In this document: positions 1 to 6,465 of the stretch, piece after piece
Position numbering within the stretch: position 1 is the stretch's first letter
Layout: each line of letters opens with the position of its first letter
NCBI GenBank assembly: GCA_945787595.1
Contig: CALZJV010000320.1
Location: 1-8,833 of the forward strand
DNA: 8,833 bases
Direction of reading: 5' to 3'
Origin: an uncultured Desulfobacterales bacterium
GTDB taxonomy: Bacteria > Desulfobacterota > Desulfobacteria > Desulfobacterales > JAFDCJ01
The notes under the pieces: generated by a model
Told to the model about the DNA's origin: nothing
Databases searched by the model: none
What the model saw: the letters and a program-made list of their open reading frames with translations, nothing else
Translations under genes and position numbers: made by a program

Positions 1-4
1 TCTC

Positions 5-95
5 TTATGGCATAGCCGATTGTCTCTGACTTGGCCCAGCTTCCGGCCCGTAGGGCCTACAGCCCGGAGGGAGGACCAAGTTTTCTGAGGCATAA
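5..95. repeat. GC-rich palindromic repeat, copy 1
   Basis: Nested inverted repeats are visible. CTTGG at 30-34 pairs with CCAAG at 76-80. CTTCCGG at 40-46 pairs with CCGGAGG at 64-70 through one G-T wobble. An inner GGCCC-GTA-GGGCC hairpin sits at 45-57; it competes with the previous stem, so the two are alternative folds. Weaker outer pairing (CTCTGA near 25 with TCTGAG near 84, and TTATG at 5-9 with CATAA at 91-95) suggests an element of about 90 bp. It ends about 50 bp before the first gene. A diverged relative lies at 6095-6134 (29 of 40 positions identical without gaps), so this is a dispersed repeat rather than only a local terminator. No T-tract follows the hairpin, which argues against an intrinsic terminator on the plus strand. 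Confidence 0.6.
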
Positions 96-148
96 TAAAA
101 AATTAGTAATCCTAGCACCTTAATTTTTAACAACTTGGACGCCCCAGC

Positions 149-1117
149 ATGTGCGAAGAAATATTACCCAACCTGTTTCGGCTGAAAATTCCACTGCCGG
201 AAAGCCCTTTAAAATATCTCAACTCCTATGTGATCAGGGACACTCATCGAAGTATGATCATCGATACCGGTTTGAATCGCCAAGAGTGCCTGGAGGCAAT
301 GATCGCCGGTTTGCAAAACGTCGGGATCGATCTTGAAAAATCAGATATATTTATTACCCATCTGCATGCCGATCATTTTGGTCTGGTGACGAAACTCATT
401 GCGGATTCAACTCGTGTTTATTTCAGCCGGCCGGAAAAAGAACTGCTGGAATCCTGGGAAGGATTTGAGGCCATGATCGCGTACGCCGGAAAAAATGGTT
501 TCCCGGAGAATGAACTGCGATCTGCCCTTGATAAACATCCGGGCGCCAAATACGGTTCGGATTGGATTCCGGAAATGAAGGTTCTGGATGACGGCGATGA
601 AATTCATGTCGGCGACTATCACTTCAAATGCGTCGCAACCCCCGGACATACCATGGGACATATTTGCCTGTACGAGCCAGATAAAAAAATCCTGGTTGCC
701 GGCGATCATATTCTAATCGATATAACTCCCAACATTCAATGCTGGTCGGATACACAAAACCCTTTAAAGCACTATTTAGCCAGCCTGGATAAAGTCGCCG
801 GATTGCAGGTCAACCTGACCTTGCCCGGACACCGGCGGCTCATAAGAGACCATGAGGCCAGAATCGCAGAACTAAAACAGCATCATACCCATCGATTAGC
901 CGAAGTGTTGACAATCCTTGAAAAGGAGCCACTGAATGCCTTTCAGGTAGCTTCCCGCATGACCTGGGACATAAAGGCTGATTCCTGGGATCAGTTTCCG
1001 GTTGCCCAAAGATGGTTTGCCACCGGGGAAGCTATTTCGCATTTGAGGTATTTAGAGGAAGAAGGTAAGTTGACCCGCAAGAATAGTGATAAAATTAAAT
1101 TGTATTCATTAATATAA
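149..1117 (+). CDS. MBL-fold metallohydrolase with C-terminal winged-helix region
   Basis: A cytoplasmic dinuclear-metal hydrolase of the metallo-beta-lactamase superfamily, 322 residues. The complete metal-ligand set is visible: H71-x-H73-x-D75-H76 in THLHADH, H167 in TPGHTMGH, D186 in VAGDH and H228 in LPGHRR. Residues from about 245 to the end form a helical and winged-helix tail (SRMTW...AISHLRYLEEEGKL), as in LACTB2-like members, where it caps the active site. No signal peptide is present. The start at 149 is the only reasonable one: an in-frame stop lies at 128-130, and the N-terminus (ILPNLFRLKIPL) already belongs to the fold. Its ribosome binding site is poor. The CoA-ligase gene starts 10 nt after the stop, so the two are probably co-transcribed. 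By context the substrate may be a thioester or lactone, but sequence alone does not tell; LACTB2 itself is a nuclease, and glyoxalase II-like activity is also possible. Confidence 0.88.
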   Translation: MCEEILPNLFRLKIPLPESPLKYLNSYVIRDTHRSMIIDTGLNRQECLEAMIAGLQNVGIDLEKSDIFITHLHADHFGLVTKLIADSTRVYFSRPEKELLESWEGFEAMIAYAGKNGFPENELRSALDKHPGAKYGSDWIPEMKVLDDGDEIHVGDYHFKCVATPGHTMGHICLYEPDKKILVAGDHILIDITPNIQCWSDTQNPLKHYLASLDKVAGLQVNLTLPGHRRLIRDHEARIAELKQHHTHRLAEVLTILEKEPLNAFQVASRMTWDIKADSWDQFPVAQRWFATGEAISHLRYLEEEGKLTRKNSDKIKLYSLI

Positions 1118-1127
1118 TAAGGACAAT

Positions 1128-2594
1128 ATGCCGGATTCCATTCGCCAAAACCCTCTTTATCCGATTATAAATCCCGACAACATCGTTTTCTTCGGGGCTT
1201 CCAACCGGTTCAGCGCCATGGGGACCAATCAGCTGAATTCGCTCCTATCCTCAGGATTTGGTGGCAAAATTTATCCGATCCACCCGAAAGAGAAGCGTGT
1301 TTTAGACCTTAAAGCCTATCAGAGGGTGGGGGAATTACCGGAAGTACCCGATCTGGCAGTGCTGGTATTGCCCACCCACATCGTGCCTCAGGCAATGGAA
1401 GAATGCGGCAAACAGGGCATCAAACATGCCATCGTGGTGTCCGGGGGTTTTAAGGAAGTCGGCGGGCAGGGCGTTGAGCTTGAAAAAAGACTGCTGACGG
1501 CAGCCGACCGATACGGCATTCGGTTTTTAGGACCGAACTGCCTGGGTGTTGCGAATCCTCATCATAATTACAATGTCACGTTTCTGCCCTTTGAAGGCCA
1601 GGAGGGATTCATCGGTCTGGCTTCCCAGAGCGGCAGCCTCATCACCCAGATGTTTGGCTATCTAAACCGGTTCGGTCTCGGATTCTCCAGCGGGATCAGT
1701 GTGGGCAACGAAGCCATGGTAGACATTGTCGATTGCCTGGAGTATCTGGCTGTCTGTCCGCATACCCGGGTGATCGGACTATATATTGAAACAATCCGGC
1801 GGGGGCGCGAATTTATCGACGTCGCCCGGTCTATTGTTCCCCATAAACCCATTGTGGCCTTTTACGTGGGTGGATCAGAAGCCGGCAAACGAGCCGGCCT
1901 TTCCCATACAGGTGCCCTGGCCGGTCCGGACGCGCTCTATGACGGTGTGTTCAGGCAAAGCGGTGTCATCCGCGCCCATTCCATCCCGGAGCTTTTTGAC
2001 TATTGCTGGGTTTTGGGGACATGCCCCAGAGCCGGAGGCAACCGGGTAATTGTCCAGACCCATTCCGGCGGACCCGGTGCTGCAGCCGCCGATGCTTGCA
2101 ACCGGGCCGGGTTGGAGCTGTCGCAATTATCAAAACAAACTCGAGATAAAATTGCACCCATGGTGCCCCACACCGGCAGCCTGAACAATCCTATCGACGT
2201 GACCTTTTCCAAAAATCCACTGGATTTTTATGACGGCATCCCTGATGCGCTTCTTGGGGACACCGGCAGTGACGGTCTGCTTGCCTATTTTTTAGCGCCC
2301 GGCAAAAGTATACGTCGCTCGATGGCAGGCATGGGGATTGCCGAGGAGGAGATTCCGCGTTTAATTGAAAAACTTTTCGACGATCAAGGCCGGACCTTGG
2401 CAGGATTGATCAAAAAGCATCAAAAGCCGCTGGTTGGTTTTACTTTTCAAAGCCATAGAGATTTATCCGTACGAAAACTTTTGCAATATGACGTTCCGGT
2501 ATTGCCATCTCCCGAACGTGCGTCCCGGGCTATGGCAGCTTTGGTTCGCTATTCATGCATGCTTGACAAAATCGGATCTCAATCATTAAAATAG
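1128..2594 (+). CDS. NDP-forming acyl-CoA synthetase, alpha-subunit type
   Basis: A member of the ADP-forming acetate/acyl-CoA ligase family, which interconverts acyl-CoA plus ADP and phosphate with acid, CoA and ATP; 488 residues. Order of domains: an N-terminal CoA-binding Rossmann domain (about 10-140, with FFGAS and LGPNCLGV), a succinyl-CoA-ligase-like domain (about 150-290, with ASQSGSL), and a third ligase domain ending in the typical PVLPSPERASRAMAAL. H260 in LSHTGALAG matches the family's phosphorylated histidine, and E221 in YIETIRRG matches the glutamate that stabilises it; the spacing agrees with characterised enzymes as I recall them. AAGGA lies just before the ATG. The C-terminus is complete for an alpha subunit, but no ATP-grasp beta domain is fused to it or encoded next door. 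It must either pair with a distant beta subunit or do something else. The acyl substrate is unknown. The gene ends in TAG. Confidence 0.9.
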   Translation: MPDSIRQNPLYPIINPDNIVFFGASNRFSAMGTNQLNSLLSSGFGGKIYPIHPKEKRVLDLKAYQRVGELPEVPDLAVLVLPTHIVPQAMEECGKQGIKHAIVVSGGFKEVGGQGVELEKRLLTAADRYGIRFLGPNCLGVANPHHNYNVTFLPFEGQEGFIGLASQSGSLITQMFGYLNRFGLGFSSGISVGNEAMVDIVDCLEYLAVCPHTRVIGLYIETIRRGREFIDVARSIVPHKPIVAFYVGGSEAGKRAGLSHTGALAGPDALYDGVFRQSGVIRAHSIPELFDYCWVLGTCPRAGGNRVIVQTHSGGPGAAAADACNRAGLELSQLSKQTRDKIAPMVPHTGSLNNPIDVTFSKNPLDFYDGIPDALLGDTGSDGLLAYFLAPGKSIRRSMAGMGIAEEEIPRLIEKLFDDQGRTLAGLIKKHQKPLVGFTFQSHRDLSVRKLLQYDVPVLPSPERASRAMAALVRYSCMLDKIGSQSLK

Positions 2595-2895
2595 TTTAGA
2601 TACATTCAAAGTCAACGGCCTTGAGCTGAACGCCTCTTACTCCCCGGAAGTGAATCGTCTCATGCTGGCAATTTTAGGAATTAAAGAAGTTCCGGTTTTA
2701 GTCGTTAAGAATACCAACGGTTTTTCTTTTATCAAAGGAGAAGATAATATCTTAAACTACGTGCGTCGCGCCTGTTTCGACCCGCAGCCGGTTTTGTACT
2801 TTGATCAATCCCTTCTGCCCGGGGGGCAAGAGATGACAATCCTGACAGAGGATGGTGGGGAATGTTCGTTGGATATAGACTGCCAAAATCAATGA
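2590..2895 (+). pseudogene. Truncated thioredoxin/glutaredoxin-GST-fold fragment
   Basis: The frame is open from 2590, directly after a stop, to 2895. The stretch LGIKEVPVLVV followed by FIKGEDNILNYV looks like the second half of a thioredoxin fold. The VPVL carries the cis-proline, then come a beta hairpin and the final helix with the G-E-x-x-I-x-x-Y pattern of glutaredoxin/GST N-terminal domains. The first half, which would contain the CxxC or CxxS site, is missing. The DNA where it should lie encodes the well-conserved end of the CoA ligase in another frame. The only starts are GTG at 2650 and ATG at 2662, neither with a convincing ribosome binding site. I read it as an N-terminally truncated remnant left by a deletion. 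The alternative is a genuine 81-residue protein from GTG 2650 with a divergent fold. Confidence 0.45.
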
Positions 2896-2928
2896 TTATT
2901 TCTGCGCCAGCCTTTATGACAGATTCAT

Positions 2929-2957
2929 TTGACAATGTTTTTCAATTTTGACACAAT
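2929..2957 (+). promoter_or_regulatory. Candidate sigma70-like promoter
   Basis: A perfect -35 hexamer TTGACA (2929-2934) is followed, after 17 nt, by CACAAT (2952-2957), which matches four of six -10 positions. It lies about 250 bp upstream of the GAF gene and would give that gene a long leader. A second TTGACA starts at 2948 but has no acceptable -10. Such matches occur by chance in AT-rich DNA, so confidence is low. Confidence 0.28.
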
Positions 2958-3195
2958 AGCGCATATTTGATGATTGCTGACTTTCTATCCGGCCAGGCGG
3001 CTTCTCTCTATAGCGGCGCTTGTGTTGTTATTCTCTTCTATCTCATCTGATTGATTACTGCCGAATTTGAATCGCTTCACTAACTAGGCCTCTAAGAAAA
3101 TGTACTTGCATATCACTGGAATTCGCTAAATCTCTATTTCGAAAAAGATATCCCAACTAAATTCGATTCGATGTAAACCTTGCAAATGCCGGAAC

Positions 3196-3202
3196 AAGGA
3201 GG
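3196..3202 (+). promoter_or_regulatory. Strong ribosome binding site of the GAF gene
   Basis: AAGGAGG sits 5 nt before the ATG at 3208. It is the best Shine-Dalgarno match in the window and fixes the start of the small GAF protein. Confidence 0.85.
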
Positions 3203-3207
3203 ATGAA

Positions 3208-3759
3208 ATGAGAAATTTGAAGCTCAATTATGACATGCTAATCAAGGTTACCCGATCCCTTTCCAAATCCAAGGATCCGGAAGAAATCATTAGAATGACG
3301 GTGGAGAGCATTAAATCCACATTGGATATTAAGGGATGTGCGTTGTTTCTGATTAATCGTCAATCAAAGGAATTGGAAGTGGCTTCTTCAACAGGATTAA
3401 GTTCGGAGTATTTGAACAAGGGACCGATAAGCGCTTTGCACTCTATCGCCAATTCTCTTGAAGACGGACCTGTCGCGGTTTATGACGTTAGTGATGATCC
3501 CCGAATCCAGTACCCTGAAGCGGCTAAAATTGAGGGAATTGCCTCCATACTCTCAGCACCCATTCTGGTTAGTGATGAAGCGATCGGCGCGATCCGGGTC
3601 TATACCGCAGAGAAGTGGGAATTTACCCTGGATGATGTGAATTTCGTCCAGGCGCTAGCTCAAATCGCCGGTATTCTCATCGAAATGAGTCGACTGTACA
3701 AAGGGCAAAGCGATTATATCGAAGTTCTAACCACCATGCGTGAATCACAGGCGCTCTAG
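3208..3759 (+). CDS. Stand-alone GAF domain protein
   Basis: 183 residues, almost all of it one GAF domain (about 20-155), flanked by an N-terminal helix (MRNLKLNYDMLIKVTRSL) and a C-terminal helix running through the final residues. Recognisable GAF features are the opening helix with PEEIIRMTVESIKSTLDIKG, strands CALFLIN and LEVASSTGL, the central DPRIQYPEAAKIEGIASILSAPI segment, and IGAIRVYTAEKWEF leading to the closing helix. No catalytic output domain, transmembrane segment or helix-turn-helix is present. It is therefore probably a small-ligand or redox sensor acting through a partner protein or as a dimer. No cysteine pair typical of haem or iron-sulfur sensing stands out. Its neighbours give no clear partner: the next gene is on the opposite strand, with 3 nt between the two stop codons. 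The stop codon is TAG. Confidence 0.85.
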   Translation: MRNLKLNYDMLIKVTRSLSKSKDPEEIIRMTVESIKSTLDIKGCALFLINRQSKELEVASSTGLSSEYLNKGPISALHSIANSLEDGPVAVYDVSDDPRIQYPEAAKIEGIASILSAPILVSDEAIGAIRVYTAEKWEFTLDDVNFVQALAQIAGILIEMSRLYKGQSDYIEVLTTMRESQAL

Positions 3760-3762
3760 ATC

Positions 3763-4584
3763 CTATATTTCAGCAGTTTCTAATTTATAAAGTTCAACGG
3801 GATTGCTCAGGGTCCCGATTCCTTCGACGGTCATGTCAACAGTGTTTCCGGGCATGAGAAAAACGGGAGGCTTGCGGGTGAATCCAACGCCACTGGGTGT
3901 TCCAGTAAGGATCACCGTCCCCGGAAGCAGCGTTGTGCCTGTTGAAAGAAAAGAGATCAGTTCGGCTACCGGGAATATCATATCGGAAGTATTGGCATCC
4001 TGCATGACCTGACCGTTGAGCACACAGGTCAAATGGAGATTCTGGGGGTCGACGAGCTCATCCGTCGTCACCAGTTCGGGTCCTAAAGGACAAAAGGTGT
4101 CAAAACTCTTGCCGCGCACCCATTGGCCTGATCCCCGTCCTCCCTGCCACCGCCTGGCGGAAACATCGTTGGCCACCGTGTACCCGAACACATAATCGAG
4201 GGCCCCAGCAACGGACACGTCCTTTGCAGCCTTGCCGATGACAACTGCCAGTTCAACCTCGTAATCCACCTCGGGCGGCTCCATGCAGCAGGGGTGTAGT
4301 AGGATAGGGTCACCGGGATTGGTGACCGAAGCGGGATTTTTCATAAATAGCACTGGATATTTCGGTATCTTTAATTCGGTCTCCTCGGCATGTTGGTGAT
4401 AGTTGGGCCCAATCGCTAAAATAGCGGAGGGCACCAAGGGTGCGAGAATTTTTTTGACATTGGCGTTTTCACCTGTCTCCTCCAGGCCGGAGAATAAATC
4501 CCCTGCCAGCCGCAACGCTTTGCCGTTTCTATAATTCGCGTAACCGGCCTGACCTTTCTCATCCATAAACCTTGAGATATGCAT
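3763..4584 (-). CDS. Fumarylacetoacetate hydrolase (FAH) family protein
   Basis: 273 residues, a soluble Mg/Mn-dependent enzyme of the FAH superfamily, which cleaves or isomerises beta-diketo/2-oxo acids (acylpyruvases, oxaloacetate decarboxylases, HpcE-type hydratase/decarboxylases). The three metal ligands are visible as E109 and E111 in VDYEVELAVVIG and D140 in VANDVSARRWQ, with the 2- and 29-residue spacing of FAHD1-type enzymes. IGPNYHQHAEE, GKSFDTFCPLGP and TGTPSGVG are also family motifs. The N-terminal 50 residues form the usual small pre-domain, so the protein is full length. AAGGAG (complement of 4590-4595) precedes the ATG with good spacing. It is transcribed divergently from the cysteine desulfurase and convergently with the GAF gene. 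The exact substrate cannot be told from sequence; degradation of an aromatic-derived or branched keto acid would fit. The stop codon is TAG. Confidence 0.9.
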   Translation of the reverse strand: MHISRFMDEKGQAGYANYRNGKALRLAGDLFSGLEETGENANVKKILAPLVPSAILAIGPNYHQHAEETELKIPKYPVLFMKNPASVTNPGDPILLHPCCMEPPEVDYEVELAVVIGKAAKDVSVAGALDYVFGYTVANDVSARRWQGGRGSGQWVRGKSFDTFCPLGPELVTTDELVDPQNLHLTCVLNGQVMQDANTSDMIFPVAELISFLSTGTTLLPGTVILTGTPSGVGFTRKPPVFLMPGNTVDMTVEGIGTLSNPVELYKLETAEI

Positions 4585-4612
4585 GTAATCTCCTTTCTCT
4601 TATCTGTCTTCA

Positions 4613-4640
4613 TTGACTGCGCCTGCGCGCAAACGATAAC
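4613..4640 (+). promoter_or_regulatory. Candidate promoter for the cysteine desulfurase gene
   Basis: TTGACT (4613-4618, five of six -35 matches) is followed after 16 nt by GATAAC (4635-4640, four of six -10 matches). It would give a leader of about 140 nt containing the hairpin at 4731-4771. The -10 overlaps that of the opposite-strand candidate promoter. Confidence 0.35.
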
Positions 4641-4661
4641 AAAAAAAGGTACCCTGGTAAA
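4633..4661 (-). promoter_or_regulatory. Candidate promoter for the FAH-family gene
   Basis: Read on the minus strand, TTTACC (complement of 4656-4661) and TATCGT (complement of 4633-4638) lie 17 nt apart, with four of six matches in each box. A start site here would give a leader of roughly 40-50 nt ending in the AAGGAG site. The overlap with the plus-strand promoter suggests the two transcription units compete or share a regulator. Confidence 0.33.
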
Positions 4662-4730
4662 GGCTTTAAAGGCTATAGCGCTCGGATACCGGAAAAAATA
4701 TTGCTGGAACAGGAAGAATCGTTTATAGAA

Positions 4731-4771
4731 GGTGCATTCCATCGACAAACCCTTGCTGATGGGAACGCACC
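4731..4771 (+). promoter_or_regulatory. Leader hairpin upstream of the cysteine desulfurase
   Basis: The left arm GGTGCATTCC-ATC (4731-4743) pairs with the right arm GATGGGAACGCACC (4758-4771). Twelve pairs form, with one mismatch and one bulged base, around a 14-nt loop. The hairpin ends 2 nt before the AAGGAG ribosome binding site at 4774-4779. It has no following T-tract, so it is unlikely to be a terminator. A translational or mRNA-stability control element, or a protein operator, is possible. Confidence 0.4.
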
Positions 4772-4787
4772 CTAAGGAGAGACTTTT

Positions 4788-5954
4788 ATGGAAAATCTGA
4801 TTTATCTTGACAATGGCGCTACTTCCTTTCCCAAGCCGGATGAAGTATATACTTTTATGGATTCTTTTTACCGGAGTTTCGGGGTCAATCCGGGACGTTC
4901 CGGATATGATCTGTGCATGGAAACCGGTGAATTGGTAGACAGAACCCGTAACCTGCTGACCGACTTATTTAACGGCAACGATCCCAACCGGCTATGCTTC
5001 TCCTATAACTCAACCGACGCCCTCAACCTGATTATTTTTGGCATGTTAAAACAAGGCGATCATGCCATCACAACTACACTTGAGCACAATTCCGTGCTTC
5101 GCCCCCTCTATCATCAGAGTAAATTCAACGGAGTAGAGATCGATTATGTGCCGTTCGACGCGAACGGTTTTGTCGACCCCGACGATATTAAAAAGAAAAT
5201 CAAAGCAAATACCCGTCTCGTCATCGTGAATCATGCCTCCAACGTGATCGGCACAATTCAGCCGCTTGAGGCCATCGGGCGCATCTGCCGTGAGTTTGGC
5301 GTACCCTTTGCCATTGATGCTTCCCAGTCCGCCGGTAAAATCCCGATTGACATTGAACAATATTACATCGATGTTATTGCTTTTACCGGTCACAAATCCC
5401 TGCTGGGGCCGACCGGCATCGGCGGCCTCTATGTGAGGGATGGAGTTGAGATTCGACATACCCGCGCCGGTGGGACCGGGGTCCGATCTGCTGTTCGTAT
5501 GCATCTGGACGAATATCCCTACAGGCTTGAATACGGGACCGGCAATGTCGTGGGTATTGCCGGGGTGCATGCCGGCTTGAGGTGGATAGAAGCGAAAGGC
5601 ATGGACAAAATTCACAATCATGAAATGAAGCTGGCTCGCATGTTAAGGGACGGTCTTTGTGAACTGGACGGCGTGTCACTCTACTGCCAGGATGATCTGG
5701 CAGATCATATCGCCGTAATCAGCTTCAATATAGACGGAACGGAGGCCCTCAATGTAGGCATACTCTTAGATGGCGAGTACGATATCGCTTGTCGCACCGG
5801 ACTCCATTGCGCACCCCTTTTGCATGAGCAGTTGGGTACCGCCCAAATCGGAGGGGCGGTTCGTATCGGCATCGGTCCATTTAACACAGAGGATCACATC
5901 AGAGCCGCAATCGATGCAATCGGAGAAATTGTCGACTTTCAAAAGAAAAATTAA
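4788..5954 (+). CDS. Cysteine desulfurase / selenocysteine lyase family (PLP, class V)
   Basis: 388 residues, full length. A PLP enzyme that removes sulfur (or selenium) from cysteine (or selenocysteine) as a protein persulfide for Fe-S clusters or other sulfur acceptors. Visible features: YLDNGATSFPKP at the N-terminus, H100 in TLEHNS stacking on the cofactor, D177 in AIDASQSAG binding the pyridine nitrogen, K203 in FTGHKSLLGPTG forming the Schiff base, and C341 in RTGLHCAPLLHEQLG as the sulfur-accepting cysteine. The RxGxHCA context and GAVRIGIGPFNT ending place it with group II (SufS/CsdA-like) enzymes, probably the branch annotated as 'cysteine desulfurase family protein' (TIGR01977, from memory), not IscS. 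No SufE, SufBCD or IscU gene adjoins it, so it may serve a non-cluster role. AAGGAG lies 8 nt before the ATG. Confidence 0.92.
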   Translation: MENLIYLDNGATSFPKPDEVYTFMDSFYRSFGVNPGRSGYDLCMETGELVDRTRNLLTDLFNGNDPNRLCFSYNSTDALNLIIFGMLKQGDHAITTTLEHNSVLRPLYHQSKFNGVEIDYVPFDANGFVDPDDIKKKIKANTRLVIVNHASNVIGTIQPLEAIGRICREFGVPFAIDASQSAGKIPIDIEQYYIDVIAFTGHKSLLGPTGIGGLYVRDGVEIRHTRAGGTGVRSAVRMHLDEYPYRLEYGTGNVVGIAGVHAGLRWIEAKGMDKIHNHEMKLARMLRDGLCELDGVSLYCQDDLADHIAVISFNIDGTEALNVGILLDGEYDIACRTGLHCAPLLHEQLGTAQIGGAVRIGIGPFNTEDHIRAAIDAIGEIVDFQKKN

Positions 5955-6035
5955 AGCACATCACCAATCGGTTTAATGGCTTTTAACTTTCACCCCATTT
6001 TTATTCCCTTAAATCAGCTTTTTGAGGCAATTATA

Positions 6036-6056
6036 GATTTAGGATTGCGGATTTGT
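6036..6056 (+). repeat. Heptamer array, left arm (GATTNNG x3)
   Basis: Three consecutive 7-nt units, GATTTAG, GATTGCG and GATTTGT, lie head to tail. The same unit type occurs inverted at 6141-6175, on the other side of the palindromic core. It resembles the short tandemly repeated heptanucleotide sequences known from cyanobacteria in style, not necessarily in origin. Confidence 0.55.
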
Positions 6057-6094
6057 TGTATCGCTTTGCTCTATCATTTTTATTAAATTGACCC

Positions 6095-6134
6095 ACCGGC
6101 TGCCAGCTCGCAGAGCCAACAGCTCGGAGAAAGG
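6095..6134. repeat. GC-rich palindromic repeat, copy 2 (diverged)
   Basis: Aligned without gaps to 35-74, 29 of 40 bases match, including GCCAACAGCTCGGAG against GCCTACAGCCCGGAG. The inner hairpin is kept as GCTC-GCA-GAGC (6106-6116). Compared with copy 1, a C-G pair has become a T-A pair (6108 and 6114), a stem-preserving double change. Copy 2 is flanked by the inverted heptamer arrays. Confidence 0.55.
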
Positions 6135-6140
6135 CGGACC

Positions 6141-6175
6141 GTAAATCCAAATTCGAAAATCCAAAATCCAAAATA
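6141..6175 (-). repeat. Heptamer array, right arm (inverted)
   Basis: On the minus strand five units follow one another: TATTTTG, GATTTTG, GATTTTC, GAATTTG, GATTTAC. They are the inverted counterpart of the array at 6036-6056, so the pair brackets the palindromic core like long imperfect terminal inverted repeats. Confidence 0.55.
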
Positions 6176-6248
6176 TATGAGGAATAAAAGTGAGATCCCC
6201 TTTTAAAAGCAACAGTGCGAAAGAAAAGGTAATTTTCACCAGCCCACT

Positions 6249-6443
6249 CTAGGACTCTACAAGTTCCAGGCCCATCTCACTGAATTCCGTTCGAACTTCT
6301 TGCTGAATTTTCAGGTATTCTTTGTTGATGATCTTCCCGGTTTTAAGGTCATGGACTTGATCATACCTGAAACCCGGCGTTGGTGTCTTGATGAGTTTTT
6401 CATATTTTTCGAAAAATTTTTGTGCCAGGGGATCGGCATCTTT
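6249..6443 (-). pseudogene. C-terminal remnant of MtmB-like monomethylamine methyltransferase
   Basis: About 64 codons in one minus-strand frame, ending in TAG at 6249-6251. The stretch with KFFEKYEK, then TPTPGFRYDQ, HDLKTGK, KEYLKI and FSEMGLELV follows the order and spacing of the C-terminus of monomethylamine:corrinoid methyltransferase as I remember it (YEK, P-x-G, YDVKT, EEYMQVY, LEDLGL). The catalytic barrel and the pyrrolysine-bearing part, some 390 residues, are absent. Upstream the frame runs into DNA that encodes a DeoR-type motif in a different frame. I infer a decayed fragment rather than a gene. A different family with a similar tail cannot be excluded. Confidence 0.5.
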
Positions 6444-6465
6444 CCTTCTGTCGTTCCTGCAGGAA

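Larger units (their letters stand above)
2896..3207. other. Intergenic spacer before the GAF gene
   Basis: A 312-bp AT-rich spacer. Apart from the candidate promoter at 2929-2957 and the ribosome binding site at 3196-3202, I see no strong hairpin, T-tract terminator or repeat. A 26-codon frame at 2970-3050 with a hydrophobic end lacks a ribosome binding site and is not called. Confidence 0.5.
5955..6248. other. Repeat-bearing intergenic region
   Basis: A 294-bp gap after the cysteine desulfurase. The first 80 bases show nothing recognisable, including no terminator hairpin. The rest is mostly the composite repeat at 6036-6175. A weak CCTTTT/AAAAGG inverted repeat (6199-6204 and 6224-6229) precedes the gene remnants. 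Confidence 0.5.

Noticed and set aside
30..89. Intrinsic terminator of an upstream gene at the left edge.
   Set aside because: The stem is nested and repeat-like, no T-tract directly follows, and a related copy exists elsewhere in the window.
2970..3050. 26-codon ORF with a hydrophobic C-terminus upstream of the GAF gene.
   Set aside because: No Shine-Dalgarno sequence, no stop-proximal structure and a short hydrophobic part; weaker than the ORF at 6683.
4416..4748. Minus-strand 110-codon frame overlapping the FAH start and its upstream region.
   Set aside because: It overlaps the FAH gene in another frame, which has its own good ribosome binding site and motifs; no support as a protein.
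4617..4775. Open frame through the cysteine desulfurase leader, ending in TAA at 4773-4775 beside the ribosome binding site, as a leader peptide.
   Set aside because: There is no ATG or GTG start with a ribosome binding site (only a poor TTG near 4701), and the residues show no run suggesting attenuation.
5046..5621. 191-codon minus-strand frame inside the cysteine desulfurase gene.
   Set aside because: It is antisense to a gene with all catalytic motifs, and its product has no recognisable family features.
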